DNA of 64,000 bases from an uncultured Desulfovibrionaceae bacterium (lineage in GTDB: Bacteria > Desulfobacterota > Desulfovibrionia > Desulfovibrionales > Desulfovibrionaceae), in the NCBI GenBank assembly GCA_949299515.1, contig CASGAP010000005.1, forward strand, positions 48,990 to 112,989. The letters run 5' to 3'. Made by a program: the position numbers and the translations under genes. Of this stretch, positions 63,919-64,000 are shown in pieces. The notes below the pieces were generated by a model. That model was given only the letters and a program-made list of their open reading frames with translations, searched no databases and was not told the DNA's origin. Position 1 is the stretch's first letter. Each line of letters opens with the position of its first letter.

Positions 63919-64000
63919 TGAAGAGCGAAACGGAACAAAAATTAGAGCTTTGAGTTCAATTGTTTGAATTCTTGTAATTCAGACAGAATCATATTTTCAA

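Noticed and set aside
63480..63938. 152-codon minus-strand frame over the putative rRNA promoters
   Set aside because: It runs through several TTGACA promoters and a boxA-like element; Phe/Ser-rich composition is that of a chance frame.
1..64000. CRISPR array, transposase or prophage
   Set aside because: I looked for regularly spaced direct repeats, transposase motifs and phage structural genes on both strands and saw none.

Overview
The window reads as a chromosomal stretch of a flagellated anaerobic member of the Desulfovibrionaceae or a close relative (Desulfovibrio, Bilophila, Lawsonia type). This rests on gene content and protein character (GlmU, CbpA-CbpM-ClpB, HemW, S10-spc-alpha cluster, three dCache chemoreceptors, a selC tRNA), not on a database search. 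Base composition is moderate and coding density high, apart from a few AT-rich gaps. I see no prophage, insertion sequence or CRISPR array.

Layout. 1-4.2 kb: fbp, tsaD, trxA-trxB-bamD (+). 4.3-8.5 kb (-): glmU, a small membrane protein and an iron alcohol dehydrogenase form one unit; trpB stands alone behind a complete trp attenuator with a WWW leader peptide. 8.5-15.8 kb (+): tatD, then three tandem paralogous chemoreceptors with a small YjfB-like motility protein between the second and third; two sigma-28-type promoters are visible. 15.8-24.5 kb: tRNA and RNA metabolism genes on both strands (miaA, coaD, rsmD, a beta-CASP nuclease, a LOG protein, tadA, a methyltransferase, gluQ, hemW).

24.6-39.5 kb (+): the S10-spc-alpha ribosomal protein cluster with secY, map and rpoA, led by a hairpin-rich region of more than 500 nt. 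A long inverted repeat sits exactly at the S10/spc boundary, and a promoter sits before rpmJ. 39.5-40.6 kb is an AT-rich gap with no convincing gene. 40.6-46.7 kb: a TSUP permease, an AlkA/Ogt/PEP-mutase-like operon, gpsA, xerD and a secreted protein. Palindromic repeats in two of these gaps form a small family; one copy is interrupted by a structured insert.

46.8-62.8 kb: a large SWIM-SNF2 helicase, an orphan peptide-binding lipoprotein, the (p)ppGpp synthetase/hydrolase, a YhcH protein, selC (tRNA-Sec), a FliT-like operon with a consensus sigma-54 promoter, a GT9 glycosyltransferase with a ThiS-like small protein, cbpA-cbpM-clpB and a secreted cyclophilin. 62.8-64.0 kb: a small HTH protein gene and then a leader with tandem TTGACA promoters and a boxA-like element, most likely the upstream region of an rRNA operon whose 16S gene starts just outside the window.

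The genes are mostly core: translation, stress response and motility. The most unusual content is regulatory RNA and DNA structure: the apparently leaderless trp leader peptide, the structured S10 leader, the S10/spc palindrome and the interrupted intergenic repeat.
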